Positions 9,707-18,580 of a stretch of DNA of 64,000 bases are shown piece by piece. This stretch comes from Endozoicomonas sp. NE40 (GTDB lineage Bacteria; Pseudomonadota; Gammaproteobacteria; Pseudomonadales; Endozoicomonadaceae): positions 1-64,000 of the forward strand of contig NZ_JBEWTB010000002.1 in NCBI RefSeq assembly GCF_040549045.1, read 5' to 3'. The notes beneath the pieces were generated by a model, which saw only the letters and a list, made by a program, of their open reading frames with translations, was not told the DNA's origin and searched no databases. The first letter of the stretch is position 1, and each line of letters opens with the position of its first letter. The translations under genes were made by a program, and so were the position numbers.

Positions 9707-9982
9707 CTAACTCTGTTTTTTTAATAGTTCGTAGAGCTGATCACATTTTTCTGCCAGTTCCCGGTCGACCGCAAGAACACCAGAGCCCTGATCCGACTCA
9801 TGAGTCCCCCAGGCAATGGTCAGACTGCCCCACTCCAGCACCATACGTGGATGATGAATATAGGTTTCGGCAAGACCTGCCACGGCATTGAAAAATGCCA
9901 GTGATCTGGAATATTTTTTAAACGAAAAACGTTTTTCGAGATGCTCAACCCCGTCGTATACACAGACATTCCAGTCGCTCAT
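9707..9982 (-). CDS. phhB: Pterin-4a-carbinolamine dehydratase
   Basis: A small (91-residue) cytoplasmic enzyme that dehydrates 4a-hydroxytetrahydrobiopterin, recycling the cofactor of aromatic amino acid hydroxylases. The family core is visible as RFSFKKYSRSLAFFNAVAGLAE followed by the active-site pair in IHHPRMVLEWGSLTIAWGTHE. ATG 9982 was chosen because AGGAG lies seven bases upstream; an upstream in-frame ATG at 10006 would add eight residues. The expected partner, phenylalanine hydroxylase (phhA), is not in the window. Some members act instead as HNF1-type coactivators in animals; here the enzymatic role is the simpler reading. Confidence 0.8.
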   Translation of the reverse strand: MSDWNVCVYDGVEHLEKRFSFKKYSRSLAFFNAVAGLAETYIHHPRMVLEWGSLTIAWGTHESDQGSGVLAVDRELAEKCDQLYELLKKQS

Positions 9983-10293
9983 GGTTATCTCCTGTAAAAA
10001 AGCCATCCCAGCCAGTGAGAATAGAGGCAGTGTAGAAAAATAACGATAACAACGTAAACTGGTATAGCTGAAATTGAGTCAGACAGCAATAGATCAAATA
10101 GCGTCGTCAGAAATCTCCCTCAGGGTGTTTACTGAAGATAATTTGGTTGAAATATTGCAAAAGAGATCGGCAGTGGCCATACAGTATGCTGCACCAAAGG
10201 CGCAATCAAAGCGATCAATACGCTGTGCTGCACAGCCCTATGCCTACAGAGCAAGAACGCCTGCTTGAAGGAAAAAGCCAGGACGGAAGCGTT

Positions 10294-10695
10294 TTAGTCT
10301 TCGCTGCCCTTGTCTTCTTTGTCTTTCAGCTCTGCCTGCAGCTGCTCAACTTCCTGCTTGCTGCTGTTCAGCTGCTGAGTCAGTTGCTTCTGCTTGGATT
10401 TCAGGGTGTTGTTCTCACCGGTCAGACCGCGATTCTGTTCCTGCAGACGTTTAACCTGCTTCTTCAGACGGTCAGGGTTGCTGGCACGCAGGTTTTTCAG
10501 TTCGTTTTCAGAACTCTTAACCAGTTTGTCGAGCTTCTCGGCTTTCTGCTCAGCAGCTTCAAGGCGGGACTTCAACTGAGTCACTTCCTTGTTGTGCTGT
10601 TCGGTGATTTCAATCAGAGCAGCAAGACGCTGTTGCTCGATAATGTCCATCTCTTCGGTATTAGCGAAATGGCCTCCCACGTTAAGGGTACCCAT
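10294..10695 (-). CDS. Coiled-coil protein of unknown function
   Basis: The 133-residue product is almost entirely a charged heptad-repeat helix from about residue 15 to 125 (rich in Glu, Lys, Gln and Leu), with a short non-helical start MGTLNVGGHF. There is no signal peptide, transmembrane segment or known domain. An AGAGG stretch lies about 12 bases before the ATG, a weak ribosome site. Such proteins often act as structural or scaffold partners. I do not recognise a named family and the neighbouring genes give no clue. Confidence 0.6.
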   Translation of the reverse strand: MGTLNVGGHFANTEEMDIIEQQRLAALIEITEQHNKEVTQLKSRLEAAEQKAEKLDKLVKSSENELKNLRASNPDRLKKQVKRLQEQNRGLTGENNTLKSKQKQLTQQLNSSKQEVEQLQAELKDKEDKGSED

Positions 10696-11116
10696 AGATA
10701 TACTAGCCTCTGAAAAAGGTAATGATAGGATTAAACGAAGCAGCTTCCACCCGCATTGTGTAGCTATATATAGTGGTGCTACACATAGTGAAGCGACACA
10801 TCGTAGAGCAACAATGAGATCGAAGTTTTGAGTTATGAACTGAATTGTTCTTCATTCAACGACTGGTAGAAGCAGACTGACGGTAGACGGGGTCGCATCG
10901 TAATACAGCATCCCCCTGAAGAAAAGGTAAATTTACATCATTAGCTGATGCATTGCCAATTTTTTTTGAGCCATGTCATCGAATACAGCTATAAGAAGAA
11001 AGTAATTGTATGTTTTATTATCAACAGGGGATCGATATACAATATATCCTGCCCTGTTTTTTCTATTTAAAGAGTGAGTCGCTGTTTATCAGCCATTTTG
11101 TAGTGTAAATCTTAGT
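10696..11116. other. Intergenic region with 15-bp tandem repeat
   Basis: About 420 bases without a convincing gene between the coiled-coil gene and aat. It contains four degenerate 15-base units in tandem at 10760-10819 (GTAGCTATATATAGT, GGTGCTACACATAGT, GAAGCGACACATCGT, AGAGCAACAATGAGA). The remainder is AT-rich and probably holds the promoters of both flanking genes; I cannot place them with confidence. Confidence 0.4.
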
Positions 11117-11806
11117 ATGGATATTTTTTTACATCGCTTGAACCCTGATAAGCCTGACTTTCCTCCTGTCAGCGAAGCGCTTGATCAGCCAAATGGTTTA
11201 CTGGCATTTGGCGGAAAACTCGATACTGCCACCCTTCTCACTGCTTACCAGCAAGGTATTTTCCCCTGGTTTAACGCCGGAGAGCCCGTTCTCTGGTGGA
11301 GTCCGGACCCCAGGATGGTGATCAGCCCCGAAACCATCCACATTTCCCGTTCAATGAGAAAAGAGCTTCACAGGCATTCCTATAAGATTACTGTCGATCA
11401 GGACTTCGCCGGGGTGATGCATCAGTGCCGAATACTCAGGGAAAACGCAGAAGGCACCTGGATTACCGATGAGATGGAGAAAGCCTATAACCAGCTGCAC
11501 GCGGAAGGTTATGCGCACTCCGTTGAAGTCTGGGAAGGCACCGAACTGGTTGGTGGCATCTATGGTCTGGCAATGGATCAGATGTTTTTCGGTGAATCTA
11601 TGTTCAGTAAGAAAAGCAACACGTCGAAACTGGCCATTATTTACTTATGTCGCTTTCTGGCTGACCAGGGAATCAGGCTACTGGACTGTCAGGTCCCCAA
11701 TCCTCATTTAGAGTCCCTTGGTGGGGTTTGTATGCCTAGACAGCTCTTTATGAAATATTTGAAAAAATATTGCCGTACCACTCATTCCGTTGCAAACTGG
11801 AATTAA
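11117..11806 (+). CDS. aat: Leucyl/phenylalanyl-tRNA-protein transferase
   Basis: Aat transfers Leu or Phe from aminoacyl-tRNA onto proteins that start with Lys or Arg, creating N-degrons for ClpS-ClpAP. The 229-residue length and the motifs FPPVSEAL, GLLAFGG, AYQQGIFPWF, WWSPDPRM, GTWIT, HSVEVWEG..LVGG(I/L)YG and FFGESMFS are all typical. The downstream bpt starts 25 bases after the stop, so the two transferases probably share a transcript. The set aat-bpt-infA-clpA-clpS groups the bacterial N-end-rule machinery in one locus, as in Pseudomonas. Confidence 0.95.
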   Translation: MDIFLHRLNPDKPDFPPVSEALDQPNGLLAFGGKLDTATLLTAYQQGIFPWFNAGEPVLWWSPDPRMVISPETIHISRSMRKELHRHSYKITVDQDFAGVMHQCRILRENAEGTWITDEMEKAYNQLHAEGYAHSVEVWEGTELVGGIYGLAMDQMFFGESMFSKKSNTSKLAIIYLCRFLADQGIRLLDCQVPNPHLESLGGVCMPRQLFMKYLKKYCRTTHSVANWN

Positions 11807-11831
11807 GAGTGGCAATGGACGGCCAGACACA

Positions 11832-12539
11832 ATGAGTGTTCTGAAAGATCTAAAATTCTACGCAACCCAGCCTCACACATGCAGCTACCTGCCGGAGCGA
11901 CAGGCCATTACCCTGTTTATGGACCCGTCTACAGAGCTTGATTCGGGTCTCTACAGCCATCTTTCAGATATTGGCTTCAGACGCAGCGGCAGGCATATTT
12001 ACCGCCCCCGCTGCAATGGCTGCAACGCCTGCATTCCGGCTCGGGTAGCGGTTAAGCAGTTCGCTCGTCGACGTACACAGAAAAAAAACTGGAATAAAAA
12101 TCAGGACCTGGTGGTCACCGCCCATAAAGCGGTGAATGATGAAGAAACCTACCGGCTCTACCGGTCCTACATTAATACCCAGCATAAAGATGGCGATATG
12201 TACCCCGCAACTGAAGAACAGTTTGAGTCTTTTCTGGTTCAGTGTCCGGACTTCTGTACTTTTTATAAATTCCGACTTCAGGATGAACTGCTGGCCGTCG
12301 CCGTTACCGATCGTCTGAAACACGGGCTCTCGGCCATTTACACCTTTTATCACCCGGATTACCCGAGGCGTAGCCTTGGCCGTTACTGTATTCTCTGGCA
12401 AATCGAGCAGACCCGTAAGATGGGTTTTGACTATCTGCACCTGGGTTACTGGATCAAGGATTGTCAGAAGATGAATTACAAGATTCAGTATCGTCCACTG
12501 GAGATTTATCTCAACAATCGGTGGGTGACCCTGAAATAA
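11832..12539 (+). CDS. bpt: Aspartate/glutamate leucyltransferase (Ate1-like)
   Basis: Bpt attaches Leu to proteins beginning with Asp or Glu, feeding them to ClpS. The cysteine-rich signature RCNGCNACIPARV and the C-terminal GNAT-like half (YPRRSLGRYCILWQIE, YLHLGYWI, KMNYKIQYRP) identify the family. From ATG 11832 the protein has 235 residues, the usual size. A TTG at 11790 would overlap the end of aat and has less support. Translational coupling to aat is plausible because no promoter-sized gap separates them. Confidence 0.95.
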   Translation: MSVLKDLKFYATQPHTCSYLPERQAITLFMDPSTELDSGLYSHLSDIGFRRSGRHIYRPRCNGCNACIPARVAVKQFARRRTQKKNWNKNQDLVVTAHKAVNDEETYRLYRSYINTQHKDGDMYPATEEQFESFLVQCPDFCTFYKFRLQDELLAVAVTDRLKHGLSAIYTFYHPDYPRRSLGRYCILWQIEQTRKMGFDYLHLGYWIKDCQKMNYKIQYRPLEIYLNNRWVTLK

Positions 12540-12555
12540 GTGAATATCTGCAAAT

Positions 12556-12580
12556 TGTTATCAGAATTGGCTTGATAACA
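12556..12580. promoter_or_regulatory. Inverted repeat between bpt and infA
   Basis: A perfect eight-base dyad, TGTTATCA - nine-base spacer - TGATAACA, lies about 90 bases upstream of infA. It could be an operator, part of an attenuator or a weak hairpin; there is no U-tract, so it is a poor terminator. The function is unknown. Confidence 0.3.
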
Positions 12581-12672
12581 GGCAGTTATCTTTGCTTTGG
12601 CGCTGGATTTAGGGCAGAATGCCAGCCAAATTTCTATTCCTCCAACATCGTTTGCCCTGAGGTCAATACTTA

Positions 12673-12891
12673 ATGGCGAAAGAAGAAAGCCTTGAAATGG
12701 AAGGCGTGGTGATCGACACCCTGCCTAACACTATGTTCCGTGTAGAGCTGGAAAACGGTCACGTGGTTACCGCCCACATTTCTGGCAAGATGCGCAAGAA
12801 CTACATCCGTATTCTGACTGGTGACAAGGTTAAAGTTGAACTGACACCTTACGACCTGACCAAGGGTCGCATCACCTACCGCTCCCGCTAA
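12673..12891 (+). CDS. infA: Translation initiation factor IF-1
   Basis: A 72-residue OB-fold protein that binds the ribosomal A site during initiation. The sequence is canonical (MAKEESLEMEG start, GHVVTAHISGKMRKNYIRI, TPYDLTKGRITYR). It sits between the N-degron transferases and the convergent clpA gene, as in many gammaproteobacteria. Its own upstream region (12540-12672) contains the inverted repeat noted above. Confidence 0.98.
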   Translation: MAKEESLEMEGVVIDTLPNTMFRVELENGHVVTAHISGKMRKNYIRILTGDKVKVELTPYDLTKGRITYRSR

Positions 12892-12947
12892 GTGCGAAGC
12901 GCGCCCCTGTAGACTGGCCTGAAAGATATTAAACGCTGGCAGGTTTG

Positions 12948-12972
12948 TCTGAAACAGGGGCAAACGCCCCTG
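12948..12972 (-). terminator. Hairpin terminator between infA and clpA
   Basis: The stem CAGGGGC-GTTT-GCCCCTG (read on the minus strand, 12972-12955) is followed by TTTCAG just past the clpA stop. The same stem could end infA transcripts on the plus strand, though no U-run follows there. Confidence 0.5.
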
Positions 12973-12977
12973 CCAGA

Positions 12978-15269
12978 TCATTTCCCATCGATAATCTCAA
13001 GCCCGGACGTCTTGCTTTTTGCTGCTTCAAACTTGAGGTGTAATTCGTCTTTCTTCACGGTCACTCGCACAAAACCACCGTTTTCAGACAGTTTTCCAAA
13101 CAGAATCTGCTCAGCCATCGGTTTTTTCAGATGCTCCTGAATAGTTCTGCCCATTGGTCTGGCACCCATCTGGCGATCATAGCCTTTCTGAGCCAACCAC
13201 TCTCTGGCCTTATCATCCACGTCCAGCTGCACTCTTTTCTCATCCAGCTGCGCCTGCAGCTCCGTGAGAAACTTATCAACCACAAATTTAATGGTGTCTT
13301 CGTTAAGTGCCTCAAAGGGAATAATTGAATCCAGACGATTGCGGAATTCCGGGGTGAAGGTCTTTTTGATCACGCTCATACCATCGGTAGTATGATCCTG
13401 CTCAGTGAAGCCAATAGAGCTTCGGGTCATGGTTTCCGCACCGGCATTGGTGGTCATGATCAGGATGACATTACGAAAATCAGCCTTACGACCATTGTTA
13501 TCCGTCAGAGTACCGTGATCCATCACCTGTAACAGCAGGTTAAAGACATCAGGATGGCCTTTTTCAATCTCATCCAGCAGTAACACACAGTGAGGCGTCT
13601 TGTTAATGGCCTCGGTCAGCAAACCACCCTGGTCATAACCGACATAGCCCGGAGGCGCACCAATCAGCCGGGAAACAGTATGGGCTTCCATATATTCAGA
13701 CATATCGAAGCGTACCAGCTCAATGCCAAGGGATTTCGCAAGTTGCCGACAAACCTCGGTTTTACCCACACCCGTCGGACCAGAGAACAGGAAGGAGCCA
13801 ACCGGCTTCTCAGGTGCTTTCAAACCTGCCCGTGACAGTTTAATGGCTGTAGACAGCGACGTAATGGCACCATCCTGCCCGAACACCACCATCTTGAGGT
13901 TACGTTCCAGCTTGGACAGCAGCTCCTTATCAGAGGAAGAAACAGACTTGGGTGGTATGCGTGACATCTTGGCAACAATGGTTTCAACGTCCGTCACTTC
14001 AATCACTTCTTTTCTGTCTTCTTCAGACTGTAACTGCTGATAGGCACCGGCCTCATCAATCACATCAATGGCCTTGTCAGGCATGTGGCGGTCATTAATA
14101 TAACGATCAGCCAGCTCGGCAGCCGCACGCAGCGAGTCATCTTCATACTTAATGGCATGATGTTCCTCAAAGCGCTGCTTCAAACCCCGGAGAATCTCAA
14201 TGGTGTCTTCAACATTGGGCTCAATGATATCAACCTTCTGGAAGCGACGGGCCAGAGCCCGGTCTTTCTCGAAAATGCCCCGGAATTCCTGGAAAGTGGT
14301 TGAGCCGATGCAACGAAGTTCACCGGAAGTCAGCAAGGGTTTCAGCAGGTTGGAAGCGTCCATAACGCCTCCGGAGGCAGCACCGGCACCAATGATGGTA
14401 TGGATCTCATCAATAAACAGAATGGCGTTATCAAGGCGCTTAAGTTCACTCAGTAATTTCTTGAAACGCTTCTCAAAATCACCCCGATATTTGGTACCAG
14501 CCAGAAGAGAACCCAGGTCCAGTGAATAGACAATCGCCTTTGACAGTACTTCGGGTACTTCACCATCAACGATCCGCTTGGCAAGACCTTCTGCAACCGC
14601 TGTTTTACCAACGCCTGCCTCACCAACTAGTAACGGGTTATTCTTGCGGCGACGGGTAAGAATCTGGCAGACGCGCTCGACCTCTTCAGCCCGCCCCACC
14701 AGGGGATCAATCTTGCCCTGACGAGCCAGATCATTCAGATTGGCAGCGTAGGTTTTTAACGGATCTTTGCCGGAAGACTCGGATTCACCTTCTTCCACCA
14801 GCTCGTTGCTGATTTCCTCCAGCTCCTGTCCGGGCATCTTGGCGATACCGTGGGCGATGTAATTAACGACATCAATTCTGGCCACATCCTGCTGTTTCAG
14901 GAAGAAAACCGCCTGACTTTCCTGCTCACTGAAGATAGCCACCAGAACATTTGCTCCGGTGACTTCCTTCTTGCCGGAACTCTGAACATGGAAAACAGCC
15001 CGCTGCAACACACGCTGGAATCCAAGGGTTGGCTGAGTTTCCCGCTCAGTATCCTCTGCAGCTATCAGGGGGGTGGTAGAATCGACAAACTCACTCAATT
15101 CCCGTTGCAGCCGCTCCAGGTCAACACCACAGGCAACGAGTACCCTGGAAGCGGATTCATTATCAAGAAGCGCCAGCAGCAGGTGTTCAACCGTCATAAA
15201 TTCATGACGCTTGCTTCTGGCATCTCTGAAAGCACTGTTCAGTGTGAGTTCGAGGTCTTTATTGAGCAT
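12978..15269 (-). CDS. clpA: ATP-dependent Clp protease ATP-binding subunit ClpA
   Basis: An AAA+ unfoldase that feeds substrates to the ClpP peptidase. At 763 residues it has the normal layout. An N-domain (about 1-140) binds ClpS. Two nucleotide-binding modules follow: Walker A GEAGVGKTAV and FIDEIHTI in D1; GPTGVGKTEV, LLDEIEKGH and sensor region in D2. The ClpP-contact loop lies near IGFTEQD. The clpS gene ends 20 bases upstream, so clpS-clpA is an operon on the minus strand. It belongs functionally with aat and bpt. Confidence 0.97.
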   Translation of the reverse strand: MLNKDLELTLNSAFRDARSKRHEFMTVEHLLLALLDNESASRVLVACGVDLERLQRELSEFVDSTTPLIAAEDTERETQPTLGFQRVLQRAVFHVQSSGKKEVTGANVLVAIFSEQESQAVFFLKQQDVARIDVVNYIAHGIAKMPGQELEEISNELVEEGESESSGKDPLKTYAANLNDLARQGKIDPLVGRAEEVERVCQILTRRRKNNPLLVGEAGVGKTAVAEGLAKRIVDGEVPEVLSKAIVYSLDLGSLLAGTKYRGDFEKRFKKLLSELKRLDNAILFIDEIHTIIGAGAASGGVMDASNLLKPLLTSGELRCIGSTTFQEFRGIFEKDRALARRFQKVDIIEPNVEDTIEILRGLKQRFEEHHAIKYEDDSLRAAAELADRYINDRHMPDKAIDVIDEAGAYQQLQSEEDRKEVIEVTDVETIVAKMSRIPPKSVSSSDKELLSKLERNLKMVVFGQDGAITSLSTAIKLSRAGLKAPEKPVGSFLFSGPTGVGKTEVCRQLAKSLGIELVRFDMSEYMEAHTVSRLIGAPPGYVGYDQGGLLTEAINKTPHCVLLLDEIEKGHPDVFNLLLQVMDHGTLTDNNGRKADFRNVILIMTTNAGAETMTRSSIGFTEQDHTTDGMSVIKKTFTPEFRNRLDSIIPFEALNEDTIKFVVDKFLTELQAQLDEKRVQLDVDDKAREWLAQKGYDRQMGARPMGRTIQEHLKKPMAEQILFGKLSENGGFVRVTVKKDELHLKFEAAKSKTSGLEIIDGK

Positions 15270-15289
15270 AAAAATTTACCCTGAGAACG

Positions 15290-15646
15290 CTAATCGGCTT
15301 TAACTGTTTTGCACAACAGGGGATGCTGGAATTCTCTGGAGTATTCATTCACCTGTGACGCTTTGGTTTCAGCCACATCTTTACTGAACGTGCCACAGAT
15401 GGCTTTTCCCTGCGTATGAACTTTCAACATGACCTGTGTAGCCTGTTCGGCGGGCATGTTGAAAAAAACCTCCAGGACCTCAACTACAAAATCCATTGGT
15501 GTAAAATCGTCATTCAGGATGATTACCTGATACATTGAAGGCGGCTTCAGCTGTACTTTCTCAGGGAGCAAAGCGACATCATGATCACCTTCCAGCTCTC
15601 TGCCTTCCTTCTCTAAGCTTAGACGAAACTGCTCAAATTTACTCAT
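15290..15646 (-). CDS. clpS: ClpS adaptor protein
   Basis: ClpS recognises N-degron residues and delivers the proteins to ClpAP. The hallmark PPSMYQVIILNDDFTPMDFVV and the pocket residues around VHTQGKAICG are present, ending HPLLC as usual. I chose ATG 15646 (118 residues), close to the family length. The frame is open up to 15724, but those extra 26 residues resemble no ClpS and lack a better ribosome site. It is directly followed by clpA. Confidence 0.93.
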   Translation of the reverse strand: MSKFEQFRLSLEKEGRELEGDHDVALLPEKVQLKPPSMYQVIILNDDFTPMDFVVEVLEVFFNMPAEQATQVMLKVHTQGKAICGTFSKDVAETKASQVNEYSREFQHPLLCKTVKAD

Positions 15647-15910
15647 AGATTGATGGACTGCTGTATGCTGCATAGCACTGATTTCCACGTGTATTACAGC
15701 GTATTTCATAAGACCCGGTATCATCCGGCACAGGCATTAAACGACAAATACATACTAAACCGGTATGTCAAAAGCACAACGCCACATTTCCATTCTAAAT
15801 AAGTTGAGAAAAAGAACAATGGAGAGTTGGCAGGAATTCACGTATACGGATCGTAAAACACAGTAACCTGTTAAACAGTTCCAGACAGCATTACTGACAG
15901 GCAACACATG

Positions 15911-15942
15911 AAAAAAAGGCCGACACTATGAAGTATCGGCCT
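15911..15942 (-). terminator. Rho-independent terminator of icd
   Basis: On the minus strand, 37 bases past the icd stop, GGCCGAtACT-tcat-AGTgTCGGCC forms a strong hairpin followed by seven U residues (plus-strand A run 15911-15917). Confidence 0.85.
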
Positions 15943-15978
15943 CTCAGGGGTTAACAGTAATCTGTTCTCAACTCAGTC

Positions 15979-18201
15979 TTACAAAGCACTTAGTGCGTTG
16001 TTAAACAGGGTTGATGGACGCATGGCTTTTGCCAGTCGTTCCGGGTCGGGGTGATAGTACCCCCCCATATCCATGGCAACACCCTGAACAGAGTTCAGCT
16101 CTTCAATAATGGCGGCTTCATTATCCTTCAGCACGGAGGCCAGTGCTTTAAAACGCTCTCTCAAGTCAGCGTCCTCTTCCTGCCCGGCCAGAGCTTCAGC
16201 CCAGTACATTGCCAGATAGAAGTGGCTGCCACGGTTATCCAGCTCGTTGACTTTTCTTGATGGCGACTTATTGGCTTCCAAAAACTGACCGTTAGCCTTA
16301 TCCAGAGCTTCTGCCAGCACTTTTGCCCTGACATTACCGGTTTTACTGGCAAGGTCTTCCAGCGACACGGCCAGTGCCAGAAATTCACCCAGAGAGTCCC
16401 AGCGGAGATGGTTTTCTTTTACAAACTGCTGAACATGCTTGGGCGCAGAACCACCAGCACCGGTCTCATAGAGTCCGCCACCAGCCAGCAAAGGCACGAT
16501 AGACAGCATCTTGGCACTGGTTCCCAGCTCCAGAATCGGGAACAGGTCAGTCAGATAGTCGCGCAGAACATTACCGGTAACAGAGATTGTATCCTTACCC
16601 GCCCTGATCCGTTCCAGACTGGTCTTAACCGCTTCAACCGGCGGCTGGATACGAATGTCCAGACCATCAGTGTCATGGTCTTTAAGGTAGGCGTTCACTT
16701 TGCCAATCAGGCTGGCGTCGTGGGCGCGCTGCTGATCCAGCCAGAAAATAGCCGTAGAGCCGGTGGCCCGGGCGCGGTTAACACCCAGCTTAACCCAGTC
16801 ACGGACTGGCTCATCCCGGGTCTGGCACATTCTCCAGATATCACCCTTCTCTACGTTATGCTCCATTAATACCTTGCCAGCAGCATCCACCACACTGACA
16901 ACACCCGTTACCGGAATCTTGAAGGTCTTATCATGGGAGCCGTACTCTTCCGCTTTCTGCGCCATCAGGCCGACATTGGAGACATTACCCATGGTGGTGA
17001 CATCAAAGGCACCATGATCCTTACAGAACTGGATAACCTCCTGATAAACGCCTGCATAGCAGCGATCAGGAATCATCGCCCTGGTGTCATGAAGTTTGCC
17101 GTCAGGCCCCCACATTTTACCGGAGGAGCGGATCGCCGCGGGCATGGACGCATCGATAATAATATCGCTGGGAACATGCAGATTAGTGATACCGCGATCT
17201 GAGTCCACCATAGCCAGCGATGGTCGGCTGTCATAGACCTTCAGCAGGTCAGCTTCCACTTCGGCTTTCTGCTCAGCAGGCAAACCTTCTATTTTCGCGT
17301 ACACATCGCCGATACCATTGCTGGCATCAACGCCAAGTTCTTCAAACAGTGCAGCATGTTTGGTGAACACATCTTTATAGTACGCCTCAACCGCCAGACC
17401 AAACATAATCGGGTCAGACACTTTCATCATGGTGGCCTTGAGGTGCAGAGACAGCAGCACATCCTGCTGACGGGCTTCTTCTATCTGGGCTTCATAAAAC
17501 GCTGAAAGCGCAGAACTGCTCATCACAGCCGAATCAATCACTTCACCAGCCTGTAAAGAAAGGCTGTCTTTTAAGACAGTTATCTCACCTTGTTCATCCG
17601 TCAGCTGAATAGACACATCACCGGCATCCGCCATAACAACAGACTGTTCACTGCTATAGAAGTCCCCGTCCGTCATGTGCGCAACACAGGATTTAGATTC
17701 AGAACTCCACTCCCCCATGGAATGAGGATTCTTTCTGGCATATTCCTTAACAGGGCCAGCCACACGACGATCCGAATTGCCTTCACGCAGAACCGGGTTA
17801 ACGGCACTGCCCAGCACTTTGGCATAACGGGCTTTTATTGCTTCTTCAGCAGGATTCTGAGGCTCCTCGGGATAATCCGGCACATCGTAACCATGCGCCT
17901 GCAATTCCCTGATGGCGGCATTCAGCTGAGGAATCGAAGCACTGATATTGGGCAGTTTGATAATATTGGCTTCCGGCGTTTTAGCCAGTTCGCCCAGTTC
18001 TGCCAGGGCATCACCCATCTTCTGGTCATCGGTCAGATGATCAGGAAAGTTGGCAATAATTCGTCCGGCCAGAGAAATGTCGCGGGTTTCAACAGTGACA
18101 TCAGCAACAGAGGCAAAGGCCTGAACAATAGGAAGGAGTGAATATGTGGCAAGGGCTGGAGCTTCATCGGTTTCGGTATAAATAATCTTGGCTGTTGTCA
18201 T
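15979..18201 (-). CDS. icd: Isocitrate dehydrogenase, NADP-dependent, monomeric type
   Basis: Oxidative decarboxylation of isocitrate to 2-oxoglutarate in the TCA cycle. The 740-residue single-chain form is clear from its opening (IIYTETDEAPALATYSLLPI), NSDRRVAGPVKEYARKNPHSMG in the substrate region, DVTTMGNVSNVGLMAQKAEEYGSHDKT split across the NADP site, and PLLAGGGLYETGAGGSAPKH. AGGA stands eight bases before the ATG. It is monocistronic, with a strong terminator downstream. The smaller homodimeric Icd is not seen in this window. Confidence 0.96.
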   Translation of the reverse strand: MTTAKIIYTETDEAPALATYSLLPIVQAFASVADVTVETRDISLAGRIIANFPDHLTDDQKMGDALAELGELAKTPEANIIKLPNISASIPQLNAAIRELQAHGYDVPDYPEEPQNPAEEAIKARYAKVLGSAVNPVLREGNSDRRVAGPVKEYARKNPHSMGEWSSESKSCVAHMTDGDFYSSEQSVVMADAGDVSIQLTDEQGEITVLKDSLSLQAGEVIDSAVMSSSALSAFYEAQIEEARQQDVLLSLHLKATMMKVSDPIMFGLAVEAYYKDVFTKHAALFEELGVDASNGIGDVYAKIEGLPAEQKAEVEADLLKVYDSRPSLAMVDSDRGITNLHVPSDIIIDASMPAAIRSSGKMWGPDGKLHDTRAMIPDRCYAGVYQEVIQFCKDHGAFDVTTMGNVSNVGLMAQKAEEYGSHDKTFKIPVTGVVSVVDAAGKVLMEHNVEKGDIWRMCQTRDEPVRDWVKLGVNRARATGSTAIFWLDQQRAHDASLIGKVNAYLKDHDTDGLDIRIQPPVEAVKTSLERIRAGKDTISVTGNVLRDYLTDLFPILELGTSAKMLSIVPLLAGGGLYETGAGGSAPKHVQQFVKENHLRWDSLGEFLALAVSLEDLASKTGNVRAKVLAEALDKANGQFLEANKSPSRKVNELDNRGSHFYLAMYWAEALAGQEEDADLRERFKALASVLKDNEAAIIEELNSVQGVAMDMGGYYHPDPERLAKAMRPSTLFNNALSAL

Positions 18202-18580
18202 AGTTTATTCCTGACTCCAAACGGCACTAAAGTCATATCCTCAGGCTGTCAACCCGTGAACCTGACCGGTAATAGAGCAGATCATCATTTGGCGTTATTA
18301 TTACTTATGGTCACTGGGCGACCAGTGAAAAACCATTCCCCGTATAAAGGTGCTACTAAGATATACCAACATGAGCAGGGAATAAATGCGATAACACTGT
18401 ATTTTTACTGAATTTTATAAGTATCATCGCAGCTTTTGCAGGATTCGGGTGGATATAGAAGTCATTCCCGACCGCAGGTAGAATAGCCGCCAGTTATTTT
18501 TTTACCATGGAAATGGCTTCATCCTCCCAGAGAGAATAAAACCACTTCCTATGCTCATAGCTAACAAGCTACAAGGTCCT
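18202..18580. other. Intergenic region between icd and mnmA
   Basis: A divergent promoter region of about 380 bases. It is AT-rich and should hold the promoters of icd and mnmA. I see no short gene, RNA gene or strong hairpin in it. Confidence 0.35.

Noticed and set aside
10074..10268. 64-codon frame between phhB and the coiled-coil gene
   Set aside because: TTG start without ribosome site, irregular composition; too weak to call, though a remnant is possible.
11030..11116. Candidate sigma-70 promoter before aat
   Set aside because: Several TATAAT-like boxes occur in AT-rich sequence, but none has a convincing -35 partner.
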